Assembly (NCBI RefSeq): GCF_030812775.1
Contig: NZ_JAUSTI010000002.1
Location: 494,337-558,336 of the forward strand
Direction of reading: 5' to 3'
Length of the DNA: 64,000 bases
Origin: Paenibacillus tundrae
GTDB lineage: Bacteria; Bacillota; Bacilli; Paenibacillales; Paenibacillaceae
The notes under the pieces were generated by a model. That model was not told where the DNA came from, did not search any database, and was given only the letters and a program-made list of their open reading frames with translations. The translations under genes and the position numbers were made by a program. Positions 28,393 through 36,553 of this stretch are shown one piece after another. The stretch's first letter is position 1. Each line of letters opens with the position of its first letter.

Positions 28393-28424
28393 GACAGGGG
28401 CTGCTACACGATGCAGTCCCTGTC
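28393..28424. terminator. Hairpin between the repeat protein and the SUKH cluster
   Basis: GACAGGGGCTGC pairs with GCAGTCCCTGTC. The flanking T-runs are weak, so it may serve both convergent units poorly. Confidence 0.55.
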
Positions 28425-28432
28425 TTCGTTCC

Positions 28433-29044
28433 TTAATAATCAATTTCATCCTTCAAACTGAGATTTCGATTGGATGCTTCAAGCAGTTCTACGAATGATT
28501 CGTTAAGATAATAGACAAAATCCGGATCATGCACATACATAATAATTTGCCCATACTTGCCCTGCTCTGTTGGATCAAAATCCAGCATGATGTACAGCGA
28601 GCCACCTGCCATCGTTGCAAAAGGTATCCATTGTTTATGAAATAAAAATGGTTTAATCTCGGGATCGAGCTTGCGAATCTCTTCCTCAGAATAATGCTCT
28701 TCCAGCTTTTCATCCACTTCACAAAAGAATCGTTTGGTCTCACGAATTTCATCCAAGGACATCAGATAGAATGGAATACTCCGTTGTTCCTCTTCATCCC
28801 CAGGGTACAACACATGAAATCCGTAACCACTGCCATTTTTGCGTTCGTAAAAAGCACGAAAATCCGCTGGTAACTTAATATCAAAATCCGCTTCAAACGC
28901 CGCCAAACTCTCCTTGGAGGTACCATCGATCTGTTTATACTGTTGGTGCAGTTCATTAATCTCTTCATCCACCACTTTAACATCCAACAATTGATGCAGA
29001 GCGTCCATTAGTTGATCGATTCTGGAGTATATATCTGATTTCAA
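28433..29044 (-). CDS. SMI1/KNR4 (SUKH) family protein
   Basis: 203 residues, cytosolic. The SUKH core is visible: SLAAFEADFDIKLPADFRAFY, KNGSGYGFHVLYP, FYLMSLDEI, WIPFAT and GGSLYIMLDFDPTEQGKYGQI. SUKH proteins are common immunity proteins of polymorphic toxins, but many are orphan. The start is one of two tandem TTG codons; the second (29042-29044) has GGAGG seven bases upstream. It is the last gene of a six-gene minus-strand cluster from 33036 to 28433. Confidence 0.85.
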   Translation of the reverse strand: MKSDIYSRIDQLMDALHQLLDVKVVDEEINELHQQYKQIDGTSKESLAAFEADFDIKLPADFRAFYERKNGSGYGFHVLYPGDEEEQRSIPFYLMSLDEIRETKRFFCEVDEKLEEHYSEEEIRKLDPEIKPFLFHKQWIPFATMAGGSLYIMLDFDPTEQGKYGQIIMYVHDPDFVYYLNESFVELLEASNRNLSLKDEIDY

Positions 29045-29073
29045 CAAAAGTCCTCCTTATTCTCCCTAACGTC

Positions 29074-30375
29074 CTACCAGCGCATTGGGTTTTCTCCCCG
29101 CCATAACACATAACGCTCGCATTCACGAATCGTGCCTGTGCCAATGCCGTAATCGTCCATCGCTTCTGAAGTTAAATCAAGGATATGCAGCATGCCGTTG
29201 TATGTACCTACTGCAAGCTTGGATTGATCAGGCGATACCACGATGGACGAGATCGTACCGCCTACAAAATGACGCCATACTTCCTGTCCCTGATAATCCA
29301 CACAACGCAGATAACCATATGCATCTCCAATCACAATGCCTTGGTGAGTCTCCGCTGAGGCATACACACGTGCATTTTCATCCACAATAGGCCAATCTTC
29401 TTTCTTCTCATTGACCTCCACCTCGTCCAATTTAACCTGGATCGTAACACCGTTATAAAAGTGACATGCATTAAACCAAACGTTACGATTATCTTTGGTG
29501 AAGATGGCATGATGCGGGTAACTCATCTCCGGATATAACGAATACGTATGATTCCGTTGTCGATCCAGGAGCATGTGGTTACTTACCTGACTGCCAAAGG
29601 CAATCCAGCGACCATCCTCTGAAACTGCCGCATGACCCATGTCAATTTGAGTATCTTCCAATTCATATTCTTGAATCTCCGACGGATCAGGATGCAGCAA
29701 GAATACTTGAGATTGTTCGATGAGATGAACACCATATGTGGACAAAATAAGAAGAGATTGTCCTTCGTTGAATGGAATTAGCTGTATAAGTGAACGTTCA
29801 GGATATTCGCAATCTGCCAGCGACTCGATCTGAGGCAGCGTGTTATGAAGGCTAGACTGAATATCTTCCCAACGATACATAGCAAGCTCTTGGCCTTGTA
29901 GCTGACGATCAGGGCTTCGAATAATTCGAATCACAGCTTCATCCGCTAATGCATAATCCATGCCATTCGGGGAGCATCCCGCAAAATGATAATGAGGAGA
30001 TGCAACTAACCCTTGCGAATCTGCGGTGTATACGACGCCGTCCTGCGTATGAGCCCCAATATTAAATACAACGCCATCTTGCGCAATACATCCAACAACT
30101 TGCACGGCCTGCATCACAGACTGGAATTGTTCACTCATCGGCCATGAAGCAGGAGGCAATTCAGATCGTAGACGTAGCGCATCCCCTTGCGCATTAGCCT
30201 GTTTTACCATCTCCCAGACTTCAGCACTAAGACTGGCTCGATCATCATTCTCAAGCTCAGATTCATCCGGATTTTCACCAGCCATACTTTTGCGTACAAA
30301 TTCATTTACAAGTTGTGCATACCGTCTACCTTCTTGACGCCACTGTTGTGCAATCTTCTCATCTAACCAACTCAA
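29074..30375 (-). CDS. WD40/PQQ-like beta-propeller protein
   Basis: 433 residues with no signal peptide. After an ~80-residue N-terminal helical part, repeated four-stranded blades can be traced (DGVVYTADSQGL, GHAAVSEDGRWIAFGSQ, GIVIGDAYGYLRCVDYQGQEVW, ISSIVVSPDQSKLAVGTYNGMLHILDL). It probably acts as a protein-interaction scaffold. It starts at a TTG nine bases after GGAGG that overlaps the end of the upstream SUKH gene (4 bp between stop and start), so the two are translationally coupled. Confidence 0.8.
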   Translation of the reverse strand: MSWLDEKIAQQWRQEGRRYAQLVNEFVRKSMAGENPDESELENDDRASLSAEVWEMVKQANAQGDALRLRSELPPASWPMSEQFQSVMQAVQVVGCIAQDGVVFNIGAHTQDGVVYTADSQGLVASPHYHFAGCSPNGMDYALADEAVIRIIRSPDRQLQGQELAMYRWEDIQSSLHNTLPQIESLADCEYPERSLIQLIPFNEGQSLLILSTYGVHLIEQSQVFLLHPDPSEIQEYELEDTQIDMGHAAVSEDGRWIAFGSQVSNHMLLDRQRNHTYSLYPEMSYPHHAIFTKDNRNVWFNACHFYNGVTIQVKLDEVEVNEKKEDWPIVDENARVYASAETHQGIVIGDAYGYLRCVDYQGQEVWRHFVGGTISSIVVSPDQSKLAVGTYNGMLHILDLTSEAMDDYGIGTGTIRECERYVLWRGENPMRW

Positions 30376-30379
30376 ATGA

Positions 30380-31132
30380 TCATTCCTCCACTCCGCCTAT
30401 ATGTATAGGGCGACAATGATGTGCGATTAAGAACAAATGCAGCTCGTGGTCTCTACCCTCACCTGACGCACCTGTTTCTTCATAGAACATAGCAACTTCT
30501 CTACCATAGGCATAATTAAAGCGCAGATAACCACCAATAGATGCCATAAATAACATACATCTATGCTCATTCTCCACTACAGCATCCCATTTGAATTCCT
30601 TTTTACAGCATTGCGCCAATTCCAATAAGGAATTACCTTGCTCACCATCCTCAAGATGATAAAATGTGTGGTGCCGTAATTCATTCCAAGGTTCATAATA
30701 ATGCGGAGTTAACGGCTTGTCTTGTTGATAATAACCACAGTATATACGATCCAACAGCTCACTTAATTCTGCACCCTCGCAAGCCCACAACGTGATATGT
30801 TCATCATGACGCGGAAGCCAAAGCAATCCCTCGACCTGAGGGTGAACCGCCAAGAAGTCTCCATCCACTGAACTTCCGATACTAACGCATTCCTGCAGTT
30901 GGTGCTGACTTATTGGTGTCTCTTCTGTATGAATCCAGAAGTCATATTCAACAAAAGGAGCTAGCACGTCTTGATCAGGCCGCTGTATATTCATCCAGCC
31001 GGTGTAAGTACCCTCTCCATATTGCTCAAGCCATCTGCGATAGGATGAAGGTAATGAGATGTTATGTTGTTCTTCGAAATGATTCAGTTCTTCAGCAGAT
31101 ACAGGCTTCATTGCTTGAGATACAATGTACAT
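30380..31132 (-). CDS. SMI1/KNR4 (SUKH) family protein
   Basis: 250 residues. The N-terminal SUKH domain has AEELNHFEEQHNISLPSSYRRWLEQYGEGTYTG and later VSIGSSVDGDFLAVHP. The C-terminal half (CKKEFKWDAVVENEHRCMLFM) is less typical. The ATG at 31130-31132 is nine bases from GGGAG; the ATG nine bases earlier abuts that site directly and is less likely. It lies in the same operon as the downstream beta-propeller. It differs clearly in sequence from the other SUKH protein at 28433-29044. Confidence 0.8.
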   Translation of the reverse strand: MYIVSQAMKPVSAEELNHFEEQHNISLPSSYRRWLEQYGEGTYTGWMNIQRPDQDVLAPFVEYDFWIHTEETPISQHQLQECVSIGSSVDGDFLAVHPQVEGLLWLPRHDEHITLWACEGAELSELLDRIYCGYYQQDKPLTPHYYEPWNELRHHTFYHLEDGEQGNSLLELAQCCKKEFKWDAVVENEHRCMLFMASIGGYLRFNYAYGREVAMFYEETGASGEGRDHELHLFLIAHHCRPIHIGGVEE

Positions 31133-31185
31133 AGGATACATCTCCCTATCATCAGATCATGCTATTTACGTCGTAGTAACACTCC

Positions 31186-31743
31186 TTACGCCAATTCTTC
31201 CTGCACAATCTCCGTTGAGACCCCTTTGCGGTTAGTAATTTGAATGGCAAACGCATCAAATCCATTACGCTTGACTAACTCAAAATTCATGTGTTCTCCC
31301 GTAATCAGTTCATAGGTTCCATCTTCATGAACATCTTCCCCAAACTCATCATCATATGGAACATTGTAGTAGGCGGTTAAGTACACTTCAAAAATATCCT
31401 CCCCTTCTACGTCCAGATAAGGACGTAAAGGCCTATTTTTAAGCTTATCCTCAGCATACGTCTCACATAGCATGGCATCATATCCATGTTTGGCAGCATC
31501 AAATAACAGATAACGTTCTCCAGTTACAGTATGCTCTGCATATACAAGTAATGGTGTCGAATCATGCCAACTTATTAGATCATCATCGATCAAGTCACCA
31601 TAATAAAAAATATGAAACTTGTCGTGACCATCTGGCGTTTGTACTTTTCCATTCCATTCTACTTCATGAGCTTGATCCTTCTTCAATGTCTGTACTAACC
31701 CTTCGAGATAGGCTGGCCCTTGTTCTACTCCTAATTCATTCAT
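31186..31743 (-). CDS. Conserved hypothetical acidic protein
   Basis: 185 residues, strongly acidic, no signal or membrane segment. Features are WNGKVQTPDGHDKFHIFYYGD, LLVYAEHTVTGERYLLFDAAKHGYDAMLC and a C-terminal FDAFAIQITNRKG block. I do not recognise a family. Its ATG overlaps the stop of the upstream membrane-protein gene (shared bases 31740-31743), so it is translationally coupled. By context it belongs to the SUKH/propeller operon. Confidence 0.68.
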   Translation of the reverse strand: MNELGVEQGPAYLEGLVQTLKKDQAHEVEWNGKVQTPDGHDKFHIFYYGDLIDDDLISWHDSTPLLVYAEHTVTGERYLLFDAAKHGYDAMLCETYAEDKLKNRPLRPYLDVEGEDIFEVYLTAYYNVPYDDEFGEDVHEDGTYELITGEHMNFELVKRNGFDAFAIQITNRKGVSTEIVQEELA

Positions 31744-32396
31744 GATCTCGCCTCCGGTTTATTCATTCGAATGGAAACAATCTTACGTTCCTCATCCACT
31801 GTTAATTGAACATCAATATGAAGTTGATCCCTGAACAATGCCGTTATATTAAGATACGGGTCACGGGCTGCCTTACTGCTTCCATTGCCGTTCGATCGGG
31901 TCATGCCTTGATGAATAATGGACTGAACCAGCCTGCCATCGCCTTTGCCTGTTTTTTCATATGTATAGATCAGTTGACCATCATGATTGAACACCTTCAC
32001 TATAGGTATGAAGTCATTGGCATTGAGATATTGCTGCTCTTCGTTGACATAATTCATTGCGTCAGATGAATAGTTTATTTGTCCCGCCAAATAAGGGTTT
32101 GTATCATTCGGCTCAATCTCATATTCTTGGTAGGCTAATTGAAACAAATTTTGAAGACCACTTGCATCAATACGATAGTAAAATTGGCGGTTCTCCTCAG
32201 CTTTGTCCATCGCAGCATAACCATTGATTAGTGGCCAAGTCGCATAAGATTTGCCGTTCACTTCAATAGCTAAGGCATAATCTGATAGCACTTTCTCTTT
32301 CTGAAAAACACCATAACTTTGCATGATAAAAAATGCTGGAATACTTAACATAGCAAAAATAAAAACAAAAATTGACAGTGATACTCTTTTTTTCAT
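31740..32396 (-). CDS. Membrane-anchored extracytoplasmic protein of unknown function
   Basis: 218 residues from the ATG at 32394-32396, with GGAGG seven bases upstream. A single N-terminal hydrophobic helix (VSLSIFVFIFAMLSIPAFFI) follows KKR, so the protein is type II membrane anchored with the bulk outside. The exposed part is mixed alpha/beta with no Cys and no motif I recognise. It overlaps the next gene by 4 bp and begins 31 bp after the stop of the zinc-ribbon gene. Confidence 0.7.
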   Translation of the reverse strand: MKKRVSLSIFVFIFAMLSIPAFFIMQSYGVFQKEKVLSDYALAIEVNGKSYATWPLINGYAAMDKAEENRQFYYRIDASGLQNLFQLAYQEYEIEPNDTNPYLAGQINYSSDAMNYVNEEQQYLNANDFIPIVKVFNHDGQLIYTYEKTGKGDGRLVQSIIHQGMTRSNGNGSSKAARDPYLNITALFRDQLHIDVQLTVDEERKIVSIRMNKPEARS

Positions 32397-32427
32397 TCGT
32401 AAACCTCCACACAATATCTCTTGCAAG

Positions 32428-33036
32428 TTATCCTGTTTTATACTGCAGCTTCGTTAGTGTTCGAACAACCTGCTCTCGGTTCTTAGCATTTTTCATATAA
32501 GCAGGGATCGCATGCGAGGCCGTTTTCATAGGTGAATTTGCAGGTTTCACTCGCAAATCTGCAGAGATATAAGCAATGAGATAATTCAAATGCTCGCGAT
32601 TGACTGCCCAGACGTGCTTGCCTCTTACCTGATCGAGAAAGTACAGCTCCATACCAAAAATCGATTCTCGCCCTTCCTGAATTTCTGGATAATACCCTCG
32701 ATGTGTCTCTCGACGATACAACAGAGCTTGATTGACTTTACCACAATGTGGGCATTCCACATGCGCTGATTGATGAGGTGTTCTTTTCTCATCCGTGACT
32801 TGCACATTGAACCATCGTTCACATAAGACACAAGTTCCCTTGGCATCATAACGATAGTTTGGTTCTTCCGCACCTTGAGCATAACAATGGGAACACGCCC
32901 ACACCAACCGATCATCTGACTTAGAAATAACCGCATGCCCACCACATTCCTTACATTTAACGTCGATCTGCTTCCCCCGATGAAGTAGATAATAAAAGTT
33001 GTACTTATATGCACCTTCATCTTCGAAACGTTTCAT
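32428..33036 (-). CDS. Zinc-ribbon protein with four CxxC pairs
   Basis: 202 residues from the ATG at 33034-33036 (AGGTGG upstream). Four CxxC motifs form two putative zinc ribbons: CKECGG with CSHC, and CVLC with CPHCGK. The C-terminal half (WAVNREHLNYLIAYISADLR) is helical and Lys-rich. Similar proteins sit beside other house-keeping or immunity clusters without a known role; RNA or DNA binding is possible. It is the first gene of the six-gene cluster, so its upstream region should contain the promoter. Confidence 0.72.
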   Translation of the reverse strand: MKRFEDEGAYKYNFYYLLHRGKQIDVKCKECGGHAVISKSDDRLVWACSHCYAQGAEEPNYRYDAKGTCVLCERWFNVQVTDEKRTPHQSAHVECPHCGKVNQALLYRRETHRGYYPEIQEGRESIFGMELYFLDQVRGKHVWAVNREHLNYLIAYISADLRVKPANSPMKTASHAIPAYMKNAKNREQVVRTLTKLQYKTG

Positions 33037-33144
33037 TTCACTTCCACCTTTCACCAATTCTCATTCTAAATTATATGTAACTCAGCTACGTAGTACAAGA
33101 AACGCCCTCTTCTATTTCAACTTTTTCTCTTTCTATGACTCAAG

Positions 33145-33160
33145 TGTGTTTCGTATCACA
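33145..33160 (+). promoter_or_regulatory. Fnr-type box upstream of nirK (one mismatch)
   Basis: TGTGT-TTCGTA-TCACA differs by one base from the Bacillus Fnr consensus TGTGA-N6-TCACA. An AT-rich TATATA lies about 37 bp downstream of the box centre, and nirK starts at 33228. Confidence 0.65.
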
Positions 33161-33227
33161 CCCGTCCTGATTGCATTTATGTAATCTATATATAAAAGAA
33201 AATGTCCTAAGATAAGGTCGTGTTCCC

Positions 33228-34214
33228 ATGTTCTCTATACTCCATGTAATGAAATTGTCGTTGGTATTTGTCATTTTCACAGCTACTCTCGCCCATTGTA
33301 GTTCAGACTCCATCAAGCCTGATCATCACGCTGTAGAAACAACAACTCGAATCAGTCAAGAACCTGTCGATCCAATCATTCGGCGCGAAGGGACGAACGT
33401 ATACATTGAGATGACTGCTCAAGTCACCGATATCGAGATTTCCAAAGGCGTTATGTACAATGCCTGGACATTCAACGGAACCGTACCTGGCCCCGTCCTA
33501 CGAGTAACCGAAGGAGATACACTGATTTTCACATTGAAAAATAAAGATGCCAGCATGCCTCATTCCATGGATTTTCATGCCGTGCATGCTGCTCCGAGCA
33601 GCAAATTTATCGATGTAATGCCGGGTGAGGCAGGAACATTCACATATCCTACATCCTCCCCTGGTGTATTCATGTATCACTGTGGAACGCAACCGGTTCT
33701 CGCTCATATTGCGAACGGCATGTATGGCATGATTATTGTTGAACCGAAGGCGGGATATCCTTCTGATCATCTGGTGGATCGGGAATATACCCTGGTTCAG
33801 AGCGAATGGTACAAAGAACACGACTATGATGCTTTTATGAATGCAGAACCTAACTATGTTGTATTTAATGGCAATGACTACGTGTTAAAAGAACAGCCCT
33901 TACTAGCCCAAGTTGGTGATACAGTTCGAATCTATGTAAGCAATGTTGGGCCAAACGAAGTCTCATCCTTCCATATTGTCGGTACCATGATGGATCGTGT
34001 CTACACAGACGGCAATCCACGCAATATTCAATACGGCATACAGACCGTTATGCTACCGGCCAGCGGAGGTGCTGTCGTCGAATTTACGGTAACCGAAGAA
34101 GGTGATTATCCTATTGTAACGCACCAATTCAACCATGTTGCCAAAGGGGCATCTGGGGTTCTTCGTGTAACGAAGGATGGCACAGACCATGGTGGACCAG
34201 CGATGACACATTGA
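33228..34214 (+). CDS. nirK: Copper-containing nitrite reductase
   Basis: 328 residues with two cupredoxin domains. It reduces nitrite to NO at a type 2 copper, fed by a type 1 copper. All ligands can be placed. Type 1: H112, C152, H160, M165. Type 2: H117, H151, H299. Catalytic pair: D115 and H249. The spacings match characterised NirK proteins (His-x2-Asp-x-His in PHSMDFHA). An N-terminal hydrophobic segment ends in LAHC; Cys24 could be a lipobox cysteine, but His at -1 is unusual. A surface location is expected. No nitric oxide reductase gene lies in the window. A Crp/Fnr gene follows 49 bp after the stop. Confidence 0.92.
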   Translation: MFSILHVMKLSLVFVIFTATLAHCSSDSIKPDHHAVETTTRISQEPVDPIIRREGTNVYIEMTAQVTDIEISKGVMYNAWTFNGTVPGPVLRVTEGDTLIFTLKNKDASMPHSMDFHAVHAAPSSKFIDVMPGEAGTFTYPTSSPGVFMYHCGTQPVLAHIANGMYGMIIVEPKAGYPSDHLVDREYTLVQSEWYKEHDYDAFMNAEPNYVVFNGNDYVLKEQPLLAQVGDTVRIYVSNVGPNEVSSFHIVGTMMDRVYTDGNPRNIQYGIQTVMLPASGGAVVEFTVTEEGDYPIVTHQFNHVAKGASGVLRVTKDGTDHGGPAMTH

Positions 34215-34263
34215 AGCAAGACAATTTCGCACCCATTCTAAACCAATCGAGGTGTTTCACAAA

Positions 34264-34950
34264 ATGATATGTGCACACGAAGTTCAGGATGCCTGTTTCT
34301 CCAAAGTATCCCTGTTCCAACATCTTGACCCGACAGATTCCGAATTGCTGCTCTCTCTCCTTCACTCTCGGCAATATAACAAAGGGGATTATATCGTCCA
34401 GGAAGGTGAGCGTTCAGATACGCTTTATGTGGTTCATCAGGGGTGTGTGAAACTATCTAAATACACGGAGAATGGCAAAGAGCATATTGTTCGTTTCCTT
34501 TTTCCCGGAGATTTCTTCGGACAAGATGCCCTGCTTCACCAAAAACCACATCCTGCAAATGCGGAGGTTCTAGAGCCCTCTTCCATCTGCTCGATGAACA
34601 AACATGACTTTGATCAATTGCTCGAACATGATCCAAAGCTTGCTTATCATTTTCTACTTGCCGTCTCTGAGCTACTGCGTGATACAGATGAATGGAACAT
34701 TTCTCTTAGCGCTCTCACAACTGAACAGAAGATCGCCAAGCTGCTGTTGTATTTTCATAGTCGGAATCATGCACAGCATGAGATTCGTCTGCCTGTCTTC
34801 AAAAAAGATATGGCTCTGCTGCTCGGGATTACCCCCGAGACGCTTAGTCGTAAGCTTACCGTTATGCAGACACAAGGGCTCTTGCAGGTTACAGGAAACT
34901 GTATCCTTATCCTTCAATTAGAACAGCTCAAGGAGAAGTTACTACACTGA
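34264..34950 (+). CDS. Crp/Fnr-family regulator, DNR/FNR-like recognition helix
   Basis: 228 residues: a cyclic-nucleotide-like beta-barrel (GDYIVQEGERSDTLYVVHQG, FLFPGDFFGQDALL), a dimer helix and a C-terminal HTH (FKKDMALLLGITPETLSRKL). The recognition helix PETLSR has the E-x-x-S-R pattern of E. coli FNR and Pseudomonas DNR, which read TTGAT-N4-ATCAA. It lacks the FNR Cys cluster; only scattered cysteines (3 and 7 residues apart near the N-terminus) are seen. Placed directly after nirK, it may be an NO- or nitrite-responsive activator (inference). The ATG at 34264 is preferred (GAGG ten bases upstream) over a GTG at 34252. Confidence 0.88.
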   Translation: MICAHEVQDACFSKVSLFQHLDPTDSELLLSLLHSRQYNKGDYIVQEGERSDTLYVVHQGCVKLSKYTENGKEHIVRFLFPGDFFGQDALLHQKPHPANAEVLEPSSICSMNKHDFDQLLEHDPKLAYHFLLAVSELLRDTDEWNISLSALTTEQKIAKLLLYFHSRNHAQHEIRLPVFKKDMALLLGITPETLSRKLTVMQTQGLLQVTGNCILILQLEQLKEKLLH

Positions 34951-34997
34951 ATCATAGAAGATTTACGATTCAAGCAAGTAATCTATTTCACATGGAA

Positions 34998-35013
34998 TGT
35001 GAGTAACGTCACA
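34998..35013 (+). promoter_or_regulatory. Perfect Fnr-type box upstream of the YlbF-like gene
   Basis: TGTGA-GTAACG-TCACA is an exact match. A -10-like TATACA (35033-35038) lies 30 bp from the box centre, as in class II activation at about -41.5. Confidence 0.85.
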
Positions 35014-35066
35014 GTATGCAGTTGTATTCCATTATACAGTTAAGAAAAGATCAGGAGGTTGACCAC

Positions 35067-35495
35067 ATGAATACAAATACCGTTGTAAAATTAGATAAAC
35101 AGCTTATCATGCACAAAATGCAAGAGCTATGCTCACTTCTATTGCAGGATGAGGGCTACAAAGAAATGCGTGACATGATTGATGAGTTTGCCGCTGATGA
35201 ACAAGCGACCACTCAATATGAACGTTTTATGGAGAAACATCAAGCATTGGAAGAGAAAGAACGGCAAAATATCGAATTGTTGGATTCCGAGATTAAGGTG
35301 TATGAAGAGGAAGAGCGCGCGCTGTATGATAACCCTCTCATTCGTCGATTTATCTACGCACAGCGTGAGTTCAGTCAATTGCATCAGCAGATCAGCAACT
35401 ATTTTACGAAGTCTGTTGAATTGAATCGCTTGCCTGAATCGAAAGAACTGGGCAAAGAAGCTTGTGGCTGCGGCGGAAGCTGCTCTGGTCACTAG
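35067..35495 (+). CDS. YlbF/YmcA-family protein with Cys-rich C-terminal tail
   Basis: 142 residues from the ATG at 35067-35069, with AGGAGG eight bases upstream. The long antiparallel helices are typical of the YlbF/YmcA (DUF964) family: ATTQYERFMEKHQALEEKE and PLIRRFIYAQREFSQLHQQI. Bacillus YlbF-YmcA-YaaT bind [4Fe-4S] clusters and assist RNase Y and phosphorelay control. Here the tail ends ACGCGGSCSGH, a compact three-Cys motif suited to metal or Fe-S binding. A perfect Fnr box drives it, placing it in the anaerobic regulon. Its role there is inference. Confidence 0.82.
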   Translation: MNTNTVVKLDKQLIMHKMQELCSLLLQDEGYKEMRDMIDEFAADEQATTQYERFMEKHQALEEKERQNIELLDSEIKVYEEEERALYDNPLIRRFIYAQREFSQLHQQISNYFTKSVELNRLPESKELGKEACGCGGSCSGH

Positions 35496-35531
35496 TTTCT
35501 CCTTGGCCGCTAAATTGCATTAACTCATTAG

Positions 35532-35577
35532 AAAGAGTATCCGAAACTCAGATGGATCTGAGAGGATACTCTTTTTT
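35532..35577 (+). terminator. Terminator after the YlbF-like gene
   Basis: AGAGTATCC pairs with GGATACTCT, enclosing an inner CTCAGAT/ATCTGAG stem, then TTTTTT. Confidence 0.9.
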
Positions 35578-35654
35578 CTTATCTTCATATGTTGAAGTTA
35601 TCAGCGTTTGATGGTAATAGAGTTTTCTTTGATGGGATTAGAAAATGTTTAGAG

Positions 35655-36380
35655 CTAAATGTCCAACAGCAAGGACACAAGCAATCCCATCGAGGCGATC
35701 AACCCTACAATAGGGCCTCCTTCTTCAAAAGCCTCAGGCATCATCGTTGAGCAGAGCATGGCTATTATGCCTCCTCCAGCAAAAGCACCGATTGCTGCCC
35801 CCATCTCCTTCGGAAGCTGTTCCAAAAACAGATACCCGCCCAAAGCGGCAAGTGCAGAGATTAGTAATACACCGAGCCACATCAATAGAATTTTGCCTTT
35901 GCTATACTTGCTGTTCTTCAACCCTGCCGTACTGGATAATCCTTCAGGAATATTGCTGACAAAAATCGATACCACCAGCACCACACTGACACCGTTGCCG
36001 GCCAGTAAACTGGCACCTAGCATGATTGATTCGGGAATCGCGTCCATCACCGTACCAGCGAAAATCCCCAGTCCGCTTTGCTGACTTGAATCTTTCTTGC
36101 TGGAACGTTTCCGATCTGACCCACCCTTGGCCGAGATAAGCACATCAAACAGGGTATATACCACGGCTCCTGCGGTAAAACCGATAGCCGTTGGCAGTAT
36201 ACCTCCATCGTTCAATGCGTCTCCAAGAAGCTCAAACGTAGCCGCACCAATCAGCGTGCCCGTCCCAAAGGCCATAATCCAGCCGATGACCCTTTTTGGA
36301 ATCTTCATAAATAATGCTGCAAGTGCACCGATCACAACCGCTGAGGCGGAGATGCCGCCCCACATCAATGCAGTCCACAT
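35655..36380 (-). CDS. ZIP-family divalent metal transporter
   Basis: 241 residues with about eight membrane helices. The ZIP metal-binding helices IV and V are clear: DAIPESIMLGASLL and SNIPEGLSSTAG, each with conserved Pro-Glu. A charged Lys/Ser/Gly-rich loop lies before helix IV. It likely imports zinc or another divalent metal. An Fnr-type box 118 bp upstream ties it to the anaerobic respiration island, where metal supply to metalloenzymes would be useful (inference). It is monocistronic. Confidence 0.87.
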   Translation of the reverse strand: MWTALMWGGISASAVVIGALAALFMKIPKRVIGWIMAFGTGTLIGAATFELLGDALNDGGILPTAIGFTAGAVVYTLFDVLISAKGGSDRKRSSKKDSSQQSGLGIFAGTVMDAIPESIMLGASLLAGNGVSVVLVVSIFVSNIPEGLSSTAGLKNSKYSKGKILLMWLGVLLISALAALGGYLFLEQLPKEMGAAIGAFAGGGIIAMLCSTMMPEAFEEGGPIVGLIASMGLLVSLLLDI

Positions 36381-36497
36381 CCGGGCTCGCCCCTCTCTTG
36401 TTCCATATTGTTTTATCTCCCATTAACCCTTGCTGCCAGATCAAAAACAAACTACGGAAGGTGTGGACTTCATTTTTAAATAACAATCCAATGACGG

Positions 36498-36513
36498 TGT
36501 GACCTATATCACC
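36498..36513 (-). promoter_or_regulatory. Fnr-type box upstream of the ZIP gene (one mismatch)
   Basis: TGTGA-CCTATA-TCACC on the plus strand (reverse: GGTGATATAGGTCACA). It lies between ywiC and the ZIP gene. The -10 at the expected distance is weak. Confidence 0.6.
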
Positions 36514-36553
36514 TGATGTGCACTTAAATCACGTTATGATAAAATGATGTGAT

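Noticed and set aside
36515..36536. TGTGCACTTAAATCACG as a second Fnr box beside 36498-36513
   Set aside because: The spacing between half-sites is seven and the left half has a mismatch.
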